DNA from: Chinchilla lanigera
Taxonomy: Eukaryota; Chordata; Mammalia; Rodentia; Chinchillidae
Assembly: GCF_000276665.1 (NCBI RefSeq)
Contig: NW_004955418.1
Coordinates: forward strand, 3,747,259 to 3,811,258
Direction: 5' to 3'
DNA: 64,000 nucleotides
The notes beneath the pieces were generated by a model that saw only the letters and a program-made list of their open reading frames with translations, was not told where the DNA came from and searched no databases. This document shows positions 34,712 to 45,689 of the stretch, piece by piece. Made by a program: the position numbers and the translations under genes. Positions within the stretch are counted from its first letter, which is position 1, and every line of letters begins with the position of its first letter.

Positions 34712-35051
34712 TGAGGTCATAATTTGATGGCATTATCAGGGGATGATGGAAACAGGTCAGGCTTGGTTGTAGGAGAGCGTCATGCAGGCATGACACTGAG
34801 GACTCTATCTGTTCCACAACCCCTTCTTCTGTGGCTTTTTCCCACTTTCTGGTATCAAGTAAGCAGCTTTATTCTGGCATTACCTTCTGCTCTGCTTCTG
34901 CCCCATCATTCACCTAAAAGCAATGGGGCTAGCTTATCATGGACTGAAGCCTCTAAAAGCATGAACCAAAATAAACCTTTCCTCCTGTAAGTTGGTTTTT
35001 TTTTTTTCATTATTTAGTCACAGCAGCAAAAAACCAAAAACTGACCAAAAT

Positions 35052-35623
35052 ATGGTTGTTAATTGAAATGCATAAAATTCCCACTTTTTTGGGTAAAAAA
35101 TAATTTAACAGAGGCAATTTTATGTGGTTTGACTTGATAGGCTCTAAATAATTCAAATGAAATTCCCCTTTATCTTCAGGAGCAAACCCTTTGATGAATT
35201 TCTAAGAAAATATTTCTCCTGCATCACCCTACCTCTATAAATAGATTCTCAGCATCCCTCGTACCATCTACATAAGGAAGTTCCAGTCTCCATGAAATTA
35301 AACCCTAGAGGCGAATGCTTTTTGAGGTTTTGCCTGCTATTTCTCTTATTTACACATTTCTGTGCATGGTTTAATACTTGAAGACAACACTGGGAATTCC
35401 GTCTCATTCATATTCCAAGTTGCGGTTCCTCCAGGGGATCCTCTCATTCCATTTGGCACAGCAGTAACTGTGTTTGACAACATCTGCCTCGCGGCTCCAT
35501 GTGACACTTGGTTCCCATCCACATTTTCCTCCTGCAGGTCTTCTGAAGATGTTTTCCAGGAGAGGTGGAGAAGGGAAGAGAGTGGGGTGAACCAAAGCTG
35601 TCGTTTTCCAAAGACTTTGGTCA
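35052..35623. other. Intronic sequence, nothing recognised
   Basis: No gene or repeat identified. The 121-135 codon frames on both strands around 35346-35769 run into the ID SINE and its A tail and are not credible genes. Confidence 0.45.
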
Positions 35624-35636
35624 AGAACCCCAGCAA

Positions 35637-35735
35637 GGGCTGGGGATATAGCTCAGTGGCACAGTGCCTGCCTGGAAAGCAGGAGGTCCTGAGTTCGATT
35701 CCCGGTACCAAAAAAAAAAAAAAAAAAAAAAAAAT
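35637..35735 (+). repeat. ID SINE with long A tail and target duplication
   Basis: 'gggctggggatatagctcag', 'tggcacagtgcctgcctgg', 'ctgagttcgattcccggtac', then a poly-A run. It is flanked by 'agaaccccagcaa' (35624-35636) and 'agaaccccaccaa' (35736-35748), one mismatch. Confidence 0.93.
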
Positions 35736-35946
35736 AGAACCCCACCAAATATCTTCATCTACTTCTTAGTCTGAACATTTTTGATGTAAATTAATACTCT
35801 CTAAACAATCGTTTCAACTTCAGGGCTTTTGAGCATTCACAAGTAATTTCTGAATGTTTGTTCCCTAGACTATTGTGTACCTAGTCCCTTTCAATGTTTC
35901 TGCTATAAAAAAGAAAAAAAAATCATATAAATTATATCAATGATTC

Positions 35947-36083
35947 TTTTTCTTTTTGAGATAAGGTCTCATTATGTAGTGCAGACTGGCCTTGAACTCA
36001 CTTATGTAGCCCAGGCTGGCTTTGAACTCACAGCAATCCTCCTGCCTCACCCTCCAGAGTGCTAGGTTACTACACCAGGCTTG
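35947..36083 (-). repeat. B1 SINE, antisense
   Basis: 'tttgagataaggtctcatta', 'ctggccttgaactcac' followed by the duplicated 'gcccaggctggctttgaac', 'cctcctgcctcaccctcc'. Confidence 0.88.
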
Positions 36084-37510
36084 ACAATGTTTTTAACCAA
36101 CAAGAAAATATATCACCAATTTCAATAATATCTTGAGTGAGACTACTACTTAAGCATGTCAGTTTATTTTCATGAAAAGTAAATATTTATAGGAAATTAT
36201 ATTCAATAAATTTTAATAATCTTTATAGAAACCATTTGTATAGTCTGTTTCATGTTTAATGTGTGAAGATAAAATTGAAGGATTTCTGAAAAAAATGAAA
36301 TTTACTTAAAGGAAAATGCTAATTCTTATCAATGAAAATACTGTATTAATCTACATTTTGGACTAAATTAAACAACTGCCTACACCAAGCAGAAAATTCA
36401 GAATATAGAGCTTATTACTAGCAATTGCCACTTAAATTATTACCTCTTTCAATTAAGCTGTCTTTGCTATTTTTCCATGGCTTTAAATTCCAACAGATTG
36501 TTTCAAAATGTCATTCTATTTCTACTTGGCTGAGACTCCTGTACCATTATGGTCTTCATTATATGAAGCTTTAAAATTTCTCTGTGCTATACAATATATA
36601 ACCAGCTGGTGATATAACACTTCCATTAGGGAAACAATTCCCTTGGCCTAACAAAGGAAGGGTATCATTTGACTTCCTAATGTATCCTATTTCTCTTTCC
36701 AACATACTTTACCACTAGGTTTTCAGAAATATATATAATTTGTTCATATAAATTTGAAAAAGGATGAATGTGGTATGAAAAGGTACCTTGTCTTTTTGTG
36801 GTTTTATGAGCAAAAACTATGTAAGGACAGAAAGTGCTAGTAAGGCATTAAAATGACAAAATACTCTCTGGGAACAGACAGTGGTGCACAGGTGCTGGTG
36901 TTTACATTGTGAATTCATACTTGCTGTGTCTCTTACTCACTGGAGATGGATCTAATGCTTTGTCTCTTCCAACTCACCTATAAGTTCAGGGCAAAAGAAG
37001 CAACCCCCAAACAAAATGCCTCCTGTCCAAATACAAACTTCTAGATGAGGAGTTCTGTCCCAGAAATAATAGCACTGTCTAGTTGTACTTTACTGAAGTC
37101 AACCCAAACACTGAAAAATAGACACACTCACAAATATAGATATTTGTGTTCTTTTCAGTTTCTTTTAAATTGGAGGGTTGTCTAGCATATTAAAATATGA
37201 TTATAATATATATATACATGTGTATATATCTGTATGTATAGTGATATATGTATCACAAGAACATGGCTGACACACAAAGCAAGTTTATCTGCCAGCTCTA
37301 ATGTTTTTCCTTTCCATACTTCTCCCCACAAACCGCATCCAATTTAAGATCCCAAGGGCTTTCAAAGCCACATGGTCTCCAACAGACAATGACCTACTTG
37401 GGCTGCACTCTCACAGCCAGGATTCAAACAAGCCAGCCGCACATCTCAGCTCTCTGGCTCCGCTGTCATTTGAGCCCAGTCCTCAGAGATGCTATTATAT
37501 AATGAAATAA
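36084..37510. other. Intronic sequence next to the CAMK4 exon, no repeat recognised
   Basis: AT-rich, with a TA/TG-rich patch at about 37200-37255. No further exon is visible. Confidence 0.45.
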
Positions 37511-37516
37511 ACTTAC
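37511..37516 (-). promoter_or_regulatory. CAMK4: Splice donor GTAAGT of the CAMK4 exon
   Basis: The plus strand reads acttac, which is GTAAGT on the coding strand, directly after the AAG AAA ACA codons. It matches the donor consensus. Reading through it gives VSLFHY, which is not kinase sequence, so the boundary is clear. Confidence 0.88.
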
Positions 37517-37595
37517 TGTTTTCTTTAACACTTTGAGAGCATAAGGCTTCTGGGTCCCCTTCTGTTTGCATCTGTACACAATGGATGTAGCACCC
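37517..37595 (-). CDS. CAMK4: CAMK4 second coding exon (partial CDS, 79 bp)
   Basis: Seen: read on the minus strand this exon translates as GATSIVYRCKQKG...YALKVLKKT. The first base completes an arginine codon split with the previous exon, and the exon ends in phase 0 after the threonine codon. The preceding bases are a pyrimidine tract ending in CAAG and the following bases are GTAAGT. Known: this segment matches calcium/calmodulin-dependent protein kinase IV around residues 55-80. It holds the second half of the glycine-rich nucleotide loop (GxGxxS type) and the ATP-anchoring lysine of the ALK motif (Lys75 in human CaMKIV). CaMKIV is a nuclear and cytosolic Ser/Thr kinase that CaMKK activates after calcium/calmodulin binding; it phosphorylates CREB-family factors. 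Inference: the reading frame is intact, with no stop or frameshift and with both splice signals, so this is a live exon and not a processed copy. The neighbouring coding exons are not in the window. Residue numbers are from memory of the human protein. Confidence 0.93.
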
Positions 37596-37622
37596 CTTGA
37601 GGGGGAAAAAGACAAAAAGAAA
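37596..37622 (-). promoter_or_regulatory. CAMK4: Splice acceptor of the CAMK4 exon
   Basis: On the minus strand the bases just before the exon are a run rich in T and C (tttttgtctttttccccct) followed by CAAG. That is a strong polypyrimidine tract plus AG. The AG chosen is the one that leaves a single G before the GGT glycine codon, which gives the expected phase-2 junction in the arginine codon. Confidence 0.85.
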
Positions 37623-38419
37623 ATGTTATGCTTTGGACATGAATCAACGGGAAACGCTTGACAATAAGTGTCTCCAGCGGGTACTCTCCAAACTGGCAAG
37701 TGTTTAGAAATTCTATCCCAGGGCTGGCCCTAGATGTCAAGTATACTTTTTTCTTTCTCACAATTTAATAGAGTCTGCTCAGAAAATTGTAGGTTTCATC
37801 GCCTGCTCTTTTCCTCCAGCTCCATTCCTGATTAGGTAATATGCGGTACCTCGAGTTGCTGCATTCAGTAAGCTCTCAAGCAAATTAGGTGCTCGGGCAA
37901 ATGTAATTTTTTGGAGGACACCTGTCCAAATTCAGAACCCCTGAGCTTCCCACTGGGGTAGGTCTGGAGTGAAATAAGCCATGTGGCATCAGAGAGGGCT
38001 TAAGTTCAGCACTTTTATAGGGATCAGAATAATCTGCACTTCTTGGACCTAGGGACCTCCTTCTCCCATCCCTTTATCTTTTTTAACTTGTAAAGGAGAA
38101 TGCACAAAGGCACTAAATATCTTCCTAGGCACATGAGGTTACTACGAAGGGAGCTTTAAAAAGCAGAATAGTGTTGTCCAAATGCTCCCACTTGACACAT
38201 GAAGCAAAAGAAAAAGAAAGAGACAGAGAATTACAGACCAACTTGGTTTAAGATTCAACTTGAGCAAGAGAACTCTTAGGTTCAATCTTCAGTATTGTGA
38301 AAAAAGAAAAAAGATAATAATACGTATCATAATATTGAGAGAACACTCTACAGAATAGCAGAATACACAATTTCCTTAAAGTTTCTGGACTCACATACAG
38401 TACTTAATATACACACTTA
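37623..38419. other. Intronic sequence upstream of the CAMK4 exon
   Basis: Apart from a short ID-like 3' half near 38255-38310, nothing is recognised. Confidence 0.4.
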
Positions 38420-39585
38420 TTATAAAACTGCAGACAAGACAGTGGTATTGTCTCTAGACATGGAGACAAAAGAAAGAAAAAATGATCCAGTAATAGCCCG
38501 ATATATATATGTATACATAGGATGAACTGGTTCTGTTCAAAGGTAAAAAGGCAATTCAGTAGAGAAAAAGGAAGTCTTTCAAATATAAATAGTGCTAAAA
38601 TAATTACATACCATATGTTTTAAAAAAACAGTGGAATGCAAGACAATATATGTAAAACATACATCTGATACGGGAATTCATATCCAAAAAATAAAGAATT
38701 CAAATGATTTAACAGCAAGAAAACAATCCAGGTAAAACCTGATCAAAAGAATAGACAGTTCTCAAAAGAAGTCATAAAAATGCACAACAGCTGTGAAATG
38801 GTGCTCTCCGCTTACTAATCATAGGGAAAAGGTAAATCAGAACCACAATAAGATATCCCTTTCCAGCTCTTAAGATGGAGATCATTAAAAGGAGGAAAGA
38901 TACCAAGTGCTACTGAGGAAATGGAGACACTGTGGGAGGAATGGAAATTAGTACAGCCTTTATGGAAAAGAAGATAGAGGTCCCTTAAAGAATTAAAAGT
39001 AGGGCCATCTATGGTCCAGGAATCCTATTGCTAGGCATATATCCAAAGAAAATGAAATCAGCATGTCAAAGAGATATCTGCACTCTCATATTCATTGCAG
39101 CATTGTTTACAATAATCAAAACTATAGACTCAATTTGAGTCCATTAATAGATGGTTGCATAAAGAAAATGTGAAATATACGCACAATGGAATACTATCGA
39201 GCCCGTAAAAATAAGAACATCTTGTCATTTTAACCACATGGATGAACCTGGAAGACATTACATTTAATGAAATAAGCCAGGCACAAAAAGACAAGTGGTG
39301 TATGACCTCCCTTATACAGTATATAGAAACCTAGGAAAGGTGAACTGATAGAAACAGAACAGAATGATGGTTAACAGAGGCTGGGGACAGAGGAATTGGG
39401 AACATGTTGCCCACACGGTAAAACAACAACATATCTTATATGTGAAAATTGCTAAAAGAGTAGATTTTAAGTGTTCACTCCGAAGAAAACCTAAGGATGT
39501 GATAAAGTACATATGCTAATGAGCTTGATTTAATCATACCACAATGTATACACACTTCAGCACGTTACACACATAAGAATATATG
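38420..39585 (+). mobile_element. Old L1, ORF2 end and 3' UTR
   Basis: Sense L1 text: 'gaatagacagttctcaaaag', 'gaagtcataaaaatgcacaa', 'aatcagaaccacaataagat', 'catatatccaaagaaaatga', 'gcagcattgtttacaataat', 'ggatgaacctggaagacatt', 'gaggctggggacagaggaat'. It is frameshifted throughout and cannot be coding. Confidence 0.82.
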
Positions 39586-39589
39586 ATTT

Positions 39590-40385
39590 TTTTGTTTTCA
39601 ATTATAAATTAAAGGTTAGAAAAGATACTTTCACCAAAGGTAGATGAAATAAGAACACGGACAGATTTTCAACACCATTAGCCATTAGGGAAATGCAAAT
39701 TACACAAGGAGATAACAACCACGCACCTATTGGGATGCTGTGAAGAAAAAGGCGAGCAAGGGTGGAGAGCAACCAACTGACACAGCTAGGAATGCGAAGG
39801 GGCACAGCCAGGTGAGGAGATTTTGATAGTTTCTGATAAAGCTAAACACATCATACGACCCACCTGTCTCACTCACAGGTATTCATGTACTCAAATGACA
39901 TAAAAACTGAGTTCACTCACAAACATGAACACAAGTCTTCATAGCTATTTTATTAGTATTCACCAAAATCTATAAACACCTTCAATATGCCCCAAATGGA
40001 GAACTGATTCACAATCTATTAATGCACCCATACCACAGAATTCTCCCTAGAAATAAAAAAGGAATGAACTGCAGCGCACACAGCTTGGATGAATCCCTTT
40101 AATATCCTAATAGAAGACAGGCTCAAAGAGAATATATTATATAACTGCTGTTAAATAATATTCTTCCATAGACATAGAAAATATGCCAGCTGTTTCAAGG
40201 GTTTACATGTTGTAGAACTATTACTGACTACAAACAAGTATTGAATAATTTTTTTTAACATGATAGGAGTATTCTATATATTGACTATGGTGTGTCTGCA
40301 CAAGTGCATAAATCTTCAAAACAGGTAGAACTATACAATAAGTGTTATTTTCTGTAATATCATAGGTACATTAATAAAAATAAAA
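39590..40385 (+). mobile_element. Second, more diverged L1 3' end
   Basis: 'attagccattagggaaatgc' and 'gcacctattgggatgctgtg' are L1 3'-region text, repeating the stage already passed at about 38820 in the neighbouring copy. So this is a separate L1 insertion or a duplicated 3' segment. Confidence 0.65.
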
Positions 40386-40500
40386 ATATCTTCCTAAGAA
40401 AATCACATTGCTCAAAGATAAGGTTAAAAACCAAACAACCAAATGTAGCTTATCTATTCATCCCATTCTAATTTCCTCTAATGGTAGCTGATAAAATTTT

Positions 40501-40596
40501 TTTTGGCGGGGGGCGTTTTCCGGTACCGGGAATCGAACTCACAACCTTGTGCTTGCCAGGCAGGCACTGTGACACTGAGCTAAATCCCCAGCCCCT
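40501..40596 (-). repeat. ID SINE, antisense, with target duplication
   Basis: 'ccggtaccgggaatcgaact', 'gtgcttgccaggcaggcac', 'ctgagctaaatccccagccc'. It is flanked by 'ctgataaaattttttt' on the left and 'ctgataaattttttt' on the right. Confidence 0.93.
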
Positions 40597-40615
40597 CTGA
40601 TAAATTTTTTTAAAA

Positions 40616-42436
40616 AGAAAAAAATACATGATGAAATAAAATTAAAGGTTTAATTTTTCATTTTTATGAAAAATTTGAAGCTACCAAGTGAAATATTAAT
40701 ATTACTCAATAATTTATGCAAAATGTATCAAATAGCATTTATTCCTTCATTTTTCATCACCTTAAATTAATTGGCCAATAACTATGATATGTGAATAATT
40801 GCTTTAGCAAAAACTTTTTTAAAAATTTCATAAAATCTCAAGACACATGCATACTAGAAATAACTTTTTAAAAGCTGGATAAATGAGGTCAAAAGAAAAG
40901 AATAGCCTAAATAGCTTTATGTGAAACAACATTTCAGACTTACTCAAAAATGAAGCCTACATTCTTTGTTGAAGATAAATGATTGGTTCAGGTATGTAAG
41001 TATAAAAAAAATCCTTTTTCCAATTATGTTTACAGAAAATAATTATTTTGGCATAAAAGACATCAACAGTTAAATTTTAATAAAGAAAGAACATGTTGAA
41101 TAGTGTTATATATTTGTTTCAAGATGGACTATATAAACACAGAATCACCACAAAATTTCCTGAGATATAAAGGAAGCAAAGAAACTACAGATTAGAAGAT
41201 ATTATGTTTAAGGGATTCCTCAGCTACAAAAATGCCATATATTTCCATTCATTTATAACATATCCTCTAAAGAATGACCAAGGAATATAGAAATTATTAC
41301 ACTGAGTTTTTTTCTGCTGTGATTTTCATGAGCATGTAATTCAGTACTCTTTTGGAGCCTGACACTTGCCTGCTCTCACACTGATTTTCTTCAACAGAAA
41401 TCTGGGGAAAATCATTTTGGAGCTCTAGTCTTCTCTAAGACAACTGGCTTATTAAAAATACACATTAAAGCCAAAAAGTTAAAAACTCAGGTCACTATGT
41501 TTTTCATTAAACAAAAAGTAAAGAAAGTAGCCCAATCTATACTGTGTTTTTAAAGATGACAGTATGACAACTAAAACACTATATATAAACCATACACATA
41601 GATATACACAAATACAGAATATTGCTCTGTTAATACCAGTAATAAACACTTGATATTAGTACCTAGCATGATGGGTTAAACTTCAGAATGTGGGGAAAAG
41701 CTCTAAATATAATAGTGATTTTCCTAGAGCCATTTCAAGTATGAAGACCTCTGGTATCACATTTAGGACCACTTAATATAGAAAGAGGTTCTGTATTCCA
41801 CAGCCTGTCTTTATCTGCTCATCATGCCCGATACACAAGGAACAAAGGCAAAAAACTTCCTCATCTCTATTTTGGCACAAGTCTCACCAAAAAACCCACC
41901 TATTTGCTCATCTTCTCTCCCTCCTTTCTCATTTTATATTTTCTCCAAAAGAAATCCAGGTATTGTGAAATAACTGTCCACCACTAGCTGAGAGATAGAC
42001 GCCCAAATCCACTGAAAGGGCCAAGCAGAGAGCACATCTAACTCAAAATGAAATCAGGAAGTCAGAAGTCTGGATTTACATCAAGGCTCCAGGGAATTAA
42101 AATGAGATTGTGTAATGCTGAGACAACTGAATGGCAGTTATAAATGAGAAACGGATTTTCTCTGGGAGGATCTATTGGAACATTTGTGACTGTCTGGCTC
42201 AGGACACAGAGCTTGGTTTCTGTCACCACTTACAATTTGCTCCTTGTAAATGCAAGAACTTCAGACACAGAAGTTCCTACAACATTAACTTCTCTGCGTT
42301 TTGGCTTCAGCAGTGTCTCTGGAATAGTATGCTTCATAGCTATGAAAACTCTTTGTTAAGGTTATTAGGTCTCACAAGTTGCTAGAATTTCACTTTATTT
42401 TTAAAGGGATGGGTCTTAAAATGCAGCCCAAGAATC
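40616..42436. other. Intronic sequence, nothing recognised
   Basis: AT-rich DNA without an identifiable gene or repeat. Confidence 0.4.
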
Positions 42437-44445
42437 TTGCTATTTTTTAATGTTGAAGATGTTGGATTAAAGAATATAATTATGTCAAAATATCAATATA
42501 TTTGGGGGAGAATGATGAGCTTTGTATTAACTGACATTATAAAGTTATTATATAATATTTTTCAATGCTTTAATTCATGTTTTTCTTTTTATTTTATGGA
42601 AAAAACAATAGTTAATACACTGCATATTATTACCTTTAAAGTAGTTACTCAGAGTACAAGATATGAGCATAAAAAGTCTCCAATCAATATTAAGATAAGC
42701 CTTCCTTTTCTATGAAATAAGAGACACTAGTAGTAGAGCTTGCATTTTTTCTCCCTTTCCCCTTCCTTCTTTTCCTTTTGTTCTTCCTTTTTCCTTTTAA
42801 ACAATTTCTTCCCATTTCACAATGTCTACTGCACATTTTAGACCTCATTTCCTCTTTCGGTTTCTCGCACCAGGGAGACAATATGATATTTACACATGTG
42901 AGTCTGATTTATTTCACTTATGAGTATGGTCTTAAATTGCATCCACTTACCCATAAAAGTTTCAAGTTTATCCATCTTTATGGCTGAGTAGTACTCCTTT
43001 GTATAAAAATATCACATCTTTTTTATCCATTCCCTGGTTGATGGGCATTTGGGTTGTTTCCAGGATTTAGCTATTACAAATTGTGCTGCTATAAACATGG
43101 GTGCACATATATCGCTGTGGCACGATGTTTTTAATTCTTCTGGGAAGATACCCACAAGGGGTATAGCTGGGTCAAATGGGACCTCTAATCCTAGCTTTTT
43201 GAGAAATCTCTATACTGATTTCCACAGTGGACATACCAGTCTGCATTCCCACCAATAGTGGAGAAGGGTTTCTTTTTCCCCACAGCCCCGCCAGCATTTA
43301 TTATTGGAAAGGTCTAAAGGCAAAACTATTTCTCCTACATAACTGACTTGTTATTAACAAGCCTATTCTTGTCCACTGTCACCACTCCTATTAAATATAG
43401 TTCCGGAAATATTGGCTAGAGGGATTAGATAAGAGAGAGAAATAAAAGGAATAAGGATAGGAAAGGAAGAAGTGATATTATCATTATTTGCAGATGACAT
43501 GATACTCTACATAGAAGACCAAAAAACTCCACCAAAAGGCTCATGGATTTAATAATTAAATTCAGTAGCATAGCTGGATACAAAGTTAACACTCAAAAAT
43601 CAATAGCATTCCTGTACACAAGAAACAAACAGACTGAGAGAGAAATTAGGGAAACCACACCTTTCACAATAGCATCTAAAAAGATGAAATACTTAGGAAT
43701 CAATGTAACAAAAGAAGTAAAAGATCTATACAGTGAAAATTATAGTACTCTGAAAAAAAAGAGAACAAAGAGGATATCAGAAAATGGAAAGATATTCCTT
43801 GCTCATGGATAGGAAGAACCAACAGTGTGAAAATGGCCATACTCCCAAAATTGTTGTAGAGATTCAATGTAATCCTAATTAAAATACCATTAGTATACCT
43901 CACAAATCTAAAGAAAACATTCCTAAAGTTCATCTGGAACCAGAAGAGGTCTAGAATAGCAAAAGCAATCTTGGGAAACAAAAGAAAGGCAGGAGGCATC
44001 ACAATTCCTGACCTAAAATTATATTACAAAGCTACTGTGATAAAATCAACATGGTACTGGCACAAAAACCGACCTGAAGATCAATGGAACAGATTAGAAG
44101 ATAACAGATACAACTACAAACACACTCAGTCACCTTATCTTTGACAAAGGGGCCAAACATGTTCAGTGGAAGGAAGATAGCCTCTTCAAAAAATGGTGCT
44201 GGAAAAACTTGCTTTCCACATGCTGAAGACTAAAATTAGACCCAAGTCTTTCACTATGCACTAAGTTAAAGTCAAAATGGATCAAAGATCTAAATATTAA
44301 AATAGAAACACTAAATTTATTGCAAGAGAAAGTAGGTAAAAATCTTGATGACATTGGGGCAGGCAGAGAGTTCATGAACAAAAACCAAAATGCACAGGAA
44401 ATACTTCAAAGAATAAAAACCTGGTATCACTGCTGGTATCACTAA
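42437..44445 (-). mobile_element. L1 insertion with inverted 5' segment (twin-primed)
   Basis: 42437-43330 is antisense: the minus strand encodes the L1 ORF2 C-terminus (CWRGCGE..., PLWKSVWRFLK, PFDPAIPL) followed by the lineage 3' UTR. 43360-44445 is in the opposite orientation: the plus strand carries ORF2 from the reverse-transcriptase CPLSPLLLNI block through FADDMILYI to the NAQEILQRIK block. The two parts are consecutive L1 regions with several hundred bases missing between them, which is the layout made by twin priming. Frames are broken. The active-site FADD motif is still readable at about 43490. Confidence 0.75.
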
Positions 44446-45125
44446 CTGTTTTTGGAGCCATGGTTATGATATGTTATGCAAATAAAGTGCAAAAACAATA
44501 GAGCTCAGTGATCAATGTTTTAACGCACTAGCCTTAAACACAAGCACTATGTGTTATCTGGGCACGAGATGCTCTTAGATGGAGCCATCCCTTTGTGTCT
44601 TCCACAACATGGGACAAGTGACTCACTCTTGGCCCATACAGGTTCTTTTCAAGTTGTATTTTCAGCTGACTATCGGCTATGGAGCAAAGTTACACACACT
44701 GAGCAGAGGAGCTGTGGGAAGTCTGAGCTTAGAATACTTTGATAACTGAGGTATCCCTGTTATGGATACCTGCTGAGCAAAAGAACTGTGAAACAAAAGG
44801 AAGGAAGGGAAAAGAGGAAAAAAGGATAAAAAAGACAAAATAAACAAAACTTTGTAAATAGGAAAGGGAGGAAGGGTTAAATGGAGAGAGAATATTGGGA
44901 AAAAAGAGGACTCAGAACATATCATTTACAGGTACAAATTCTCTATGATGAATATGATCATTACGTATATCTAAAATGTACCCACAAACTTAATTTAAAA
45001 GAAAACAAACTACAAAACACAATGTTTCTGGCAACACCAAGTAAAACATACATCAGGATGTGGTCAGTTGTTTCATTAGTTTATAGCCCATGAATTCTGT
45101 TACTGTACAAGCCTCCTTTCCTTTG
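44446..45125. other. Intronic sequence, nothing recognised
   Basis: No gene or repeat identified. An A/G-rich patch occurs at 44790-44915. Confidence 0.4.
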
Positions 45126-45138
45126 AAAGTCAATAGTA

Positions 45139-45223
45139 CGGACCGGGGATGTAGCTCAGTGGCACAAGCACTTGCCTGGCAAGCGCCATGTCCTGAATTA
45201 GATTTCTGGTACCCAAAAAAAAA
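45139..45223 (+). repeat. ID SINE with target duplication
   Basis: 'gaccggggatgtagctcag', 'cacaagcacttgcctggc', 'tagatttctggtaccc' and an A tail. It is flanked by 'aaagtcaatagta' at 45126-45138 and 45224-45236. Confidence 0.94.
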
Positions 45224-45236
45224 AAAGTCAATAGTA

Positions 45237-45512
45237 AAGCTCATACATCAGGTGCTAGATGAAGTATCTTCAGCTGTAATGACACAATCGTGTATTTCTA
45301 ACAACTGTAGTACAGGTAGTACAACATCTTTGGGGCTTTTTTTTTTTTAACCATCTTTCTCATTTGGAAAATCTCATGACATAAATTTATATAAAGATGT
45401 CCTTTCCTTGCTGAAAACTTTTGTTAGTTTTTAAACTTAATTTTTATTTGTATATGCTTCTACTACAAAGTGATTACATTCATTGGGAGAAGCTGGTACA
45501 TGTACATAACAC
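45237..45512. other. Intronic sequence; right end possibly L1 3' UTR
   Basis: 'acttaatttttatttgtata' near 45434 may be the tail of the antisense L1 that continues after the B1. Otherwise unassigned. Confidence 0.35.
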
Positions 45513-45672
45513 TTTTTTTTTTTTTTGGTCTTTTTGAGACAGGGTCTTGCTATGCAGTTCAAGCTGGCCTTGAGCTCACTTTGTAGCCCAGGCCATTCTC
45601 CAACTTGCAATGATCCTCCTGCCTCAGCCTCCCAGGTGCTGGGACTACAGGCATGTGCCACCACACCTGGCT
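45513..45672 (-). repeat. B1 SINE, antisense
   Basis: T tail, 'tttttgagacagggtcttgc', 'aagctggccttgagctcac', 'cctcctgcctcagcctccc', 'gggactacaggcatgtgcca'. Confidence 0.93.
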
Positions 45673-45689
45673 GACATAATGCATCTTCA

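Larger units (their letters stand above)
32124..34716 (+). mobile_element. Complete non-autonomous MaLR element with 5-bp target duplication
   Basis: Two direct LTRs (32129-32608 and 34242-34711) both start TGTTATGGTTGATAC and end CCAAGACA. They bracket about 1.6 kb of internal DNA and are flanked by 'tgagg' at 32124-32128 and 34712-34716. A primer-binding-site-like 'tggtaccaggagtgag' follows the 5' LTR and a purine run 'aagaggtgga' precedes the 3' LTR. This order is diagnostic of an LTR retroelement. No gag, pro or pol reading frame is visible, as expected of MaLRs, which depend on ERVL proteins supplied in trans. The LTRs differ at many sites and small indels, so the copy is not recent. Confidence 0.9.
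32025..35051 (+). mobile_element. Older MaLR LTR, split by a later MaLR element
   Basis: The left part is 32025-32128 ('tgttatgttttagacctaaa') and the right part 34717-35051 ('cataatttgatggcattatc', 'gctttttcccactttctgg', 'ccaaaataaacctttcctcc', 'agtcacagcagcaaaa'). Joined in order they make one LTR. The interruption is exactly the element at 32129-34711. Confidence 0.72.
1..37516 (-). other. CAMK4: CAMK4 intron downstream of the exon (partial)
   Basis: Everything to the left of the exon lies downstream in the gene. The next coding exon, which should begin with the valine codon after KKT and continue into kinase strand beta-3/helix C, was not found in any frame, so this intron extends past base 1. 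It is at least about 37 kb long and contains an assembly gap. Confidence 0.75.

Noticed and set aside
35346..35769. 121-135 codon frames on both strands
   Set aside because: They overlap each other and run through an ID SINE and its A tail.
37600..37761. Extension of the CAMK4 exon further upstream in the open frame
   Set aside because: The sequence beyond the AG is a polypyrimidine tract and its translation does not match the kinase.
43370..44445. Separate retrotransposon ORF2 on the plus strand
   Set aside because: It is better explained as the inverted arm of the minus-strand L1 next to it, and its frames are broken.
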